Origin: Clostridiales bacterium
GTDB taxonomy: Bacteria; Bacillota_A; Clostridia; Lachnospirales; Lachnospiraceae
Length of the DNA: 7,111 nt
Assembly: GCA_030154385.1 (NCBI GenBank)
Contig: JASKJZ010000126.1
Coordinates: 1 to 7,111, forward strand
Reading direction: 5' to 3'
Shown here: one piece after another, positions 6,472 to 7,111 of the stretch
Layout of the letters: each line of letters begins with the position of its first letter
Numbering within the stretch: position 1 is the first letter of the stretch
Notes under the pieces: model-generated
The model's database searches: none
Told to the model about the DNA's origin: nothing
Seen by the model: the letters and a program-made list of their open reading frames with translations, nothing else
Made by a program: the position numbers and the translations under genes

Positions 6472-6814
6472 AACAATTACATTATGTGGCTGTAGTGCGT
6501 ATGAACAAAAATATTTTTTAAATCCTAAGTTTTTGGGGCTTCCAGAAGCCATCAAAGAAGAACTAAAGATTATGTGCGTCTTATATACGGAGGACGTCGG
6601 CGGGATTCTTACATTAGAGTTTGATGAAGAGGGTGCGCTCCTGTTCCAAGTGCGGGCTGAGGAAGGAGATCTTCTGTTTGATGAAATAGGAAGTGTCTTA
6701 AAGGTGAAGCAGCTGCAACGAGAAAAAGAAGATTTACTGTCGTCCTTAGCGCTTTATTATCGCGCTTTTATCCTAAAGGAGGATTTGGCTTCGCTATTAG
6801 AAGAGGAAGATTAA
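6458..6814 (+). CDS. Small conserved protein, DUF6145-like (118 aa)
   Basis: Function unknown. The sequence resembles what I recall of DUF6145 proteins found in Lachnospiraceae next to dusB; this is from memory, not a search. Visible features are YEQKYFLNPKF near the start, a conserved-looking centre KIMCVLYTEDVGGILTLEFDE (about 38-58), EEGDLLFDEIGSVLKVKQLQREKEDLL (about 68-94) and an acidic tail. It has no signal peptide or membrane segment, so it is probably cytosolic. It overlaps the birA end by 14 nt. AGAGGA (6448-6453) is 4 nt before ATG 6458 and 10 nt before the in-frame ATG 6464, so the start could be either one (118 or 116 aa). Translation is probably coupled to birA, and dusB follows after 4 nt. 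Confidence 0.8.
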   Translation: MDMYETITLCGCSAYEQKYFLNPKFLGLPEAIKEELKIMCVLYTEDVGGILTLEFDEEGALLFQVRAEEGDLLFDEIGSVLKVKQLQREKEDLLSSLALYYRAFILKEDLASLLEEED

Positions 6815-6818
6815 GAAT

Positions 6819-7111
6819 ATGAAACTAAAGATTGGAACGGTGGAGATACCTGGAAATATAGTGTTAGGCCCTATGGCGGGCGTGACGGATTTGCCATTTC
6901 GGATGCTTTGTAAGGAGCAAGGAGTGGATCTGATTTATACAGAGATGGTAAGTGCAAAGGGAATTCTCTACAACAATAAAAATACAGCGCCGCTTCTTAT
7001 GGTGGAAGATAAGGAGCGACCAGTATCGCTTCAGCTCTTTGGATCGGATAAGTCGATTATGAGTGAGATGGCAAAGCGCATTGAAGATCGAAACTTTGAT
7101 ATACTTGATAT
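6819..7111 (+). CDS. dusB: tRNA-dihydrouridine synthase DusB, 5' part (runs off the window)
   Basis: A flavoenzyme that reduces specific uridines in the tRNA D-loop to dihydrouridine with NADPH and FMN. Ninety-seven codons are present and the frame is still open at the last base. Diagnostic motifs are VLGPMAGVTDLPFR (15-28, FMN-binding start of the TIM barrel), YTEMVSAKG (40-48), PVSLQLFGS (68-76) and FDILD at the edge, just before the family's NMGCP segment would follow. AGAGGA (6802-6807) lies 11 nt before the ATG, a rather long spacing, and the start is 4 nt after the preceding stop, so coupling with the upstream gene is likely. DusB is the closest of the bacterial Dus types by its N-terminus, but the distinguishing C-terminal part is missing. 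Confidence 0.92.
   Translation, partial: MKLKIGTVEIPGNIVLGPMAGVTDLPFRMLCKEQGVDLIYTEMVSAKGILYNNKNTAPLLMVEDKERPVSLQLFGSDKSIMSEMAKRIEDRNFDILD

Overview
The window looks like a chromosomal segment of a low-GC Gram-positive anaerobe, most likely a motile clostridium of the Lachnospiraceae type. This is inferred from strong purine-rich Shine-Dalgarno (SD) sites before nearly every gene, moderate AT bias, a TTG start, tight co-directional gene packing, a clostridial-type citrate synthase, and a small DUF6145-like protein between birA and dusB. All recognisable genes are on the + strand.

Region 1 (1-136) has no gene that can be assigned. Its first ~94 bases are GC-rich (about 54%) and contain several short complementary segments. 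It could be the end of an upstream gene or a structured RNA or mobile-element remnant. Region 2 (137-3694) is an operon-like block: a 98-residue acidic protein of unknown function, then pseI, pseG and pseC. These three enzymes cover the transamination, UDP-hydrolysis and PEP-condensation steps of CMP-pseudaminic acid synthesis, the nine-carbon sugar used mainly to glycosylate flagellin and sometimes surface glycans. The partner steps (PseB dehydratase, PseH acetyltransferase, PseF cytidylyltransferase) are not in the window and presumably lie upstream or elsewhere.

Region 3 (3695-7111) begins with a clear SigA-type promoter (TTCACA, 17 bp, TATACT with an extended -10 TG) driving citrate synthase. 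It is followed at short spacings by a 91-residue three-helix membrane protein, the bifunctional biotin ligase/repressor birA, the DUF6145-like gene (overlapping birA) and the 5' part of dusB, which runs off the window end. No rho-independent terminator was found anywhere, so the region-3 genes may be one transcription unit and read-through from pseC into it is possible.

Most of the window is ordinary housekeeping and glycosylation biology. The parts least explained by known families are the structured 5' edge, the 98-aa protein ahead of pseI, the promoter-like and hairpin-rich junction between them (406-469), and the small membrane protein after citrate synthase. I see no CRISPR array, tRNA, rRNA, insertion sequence or defence system.
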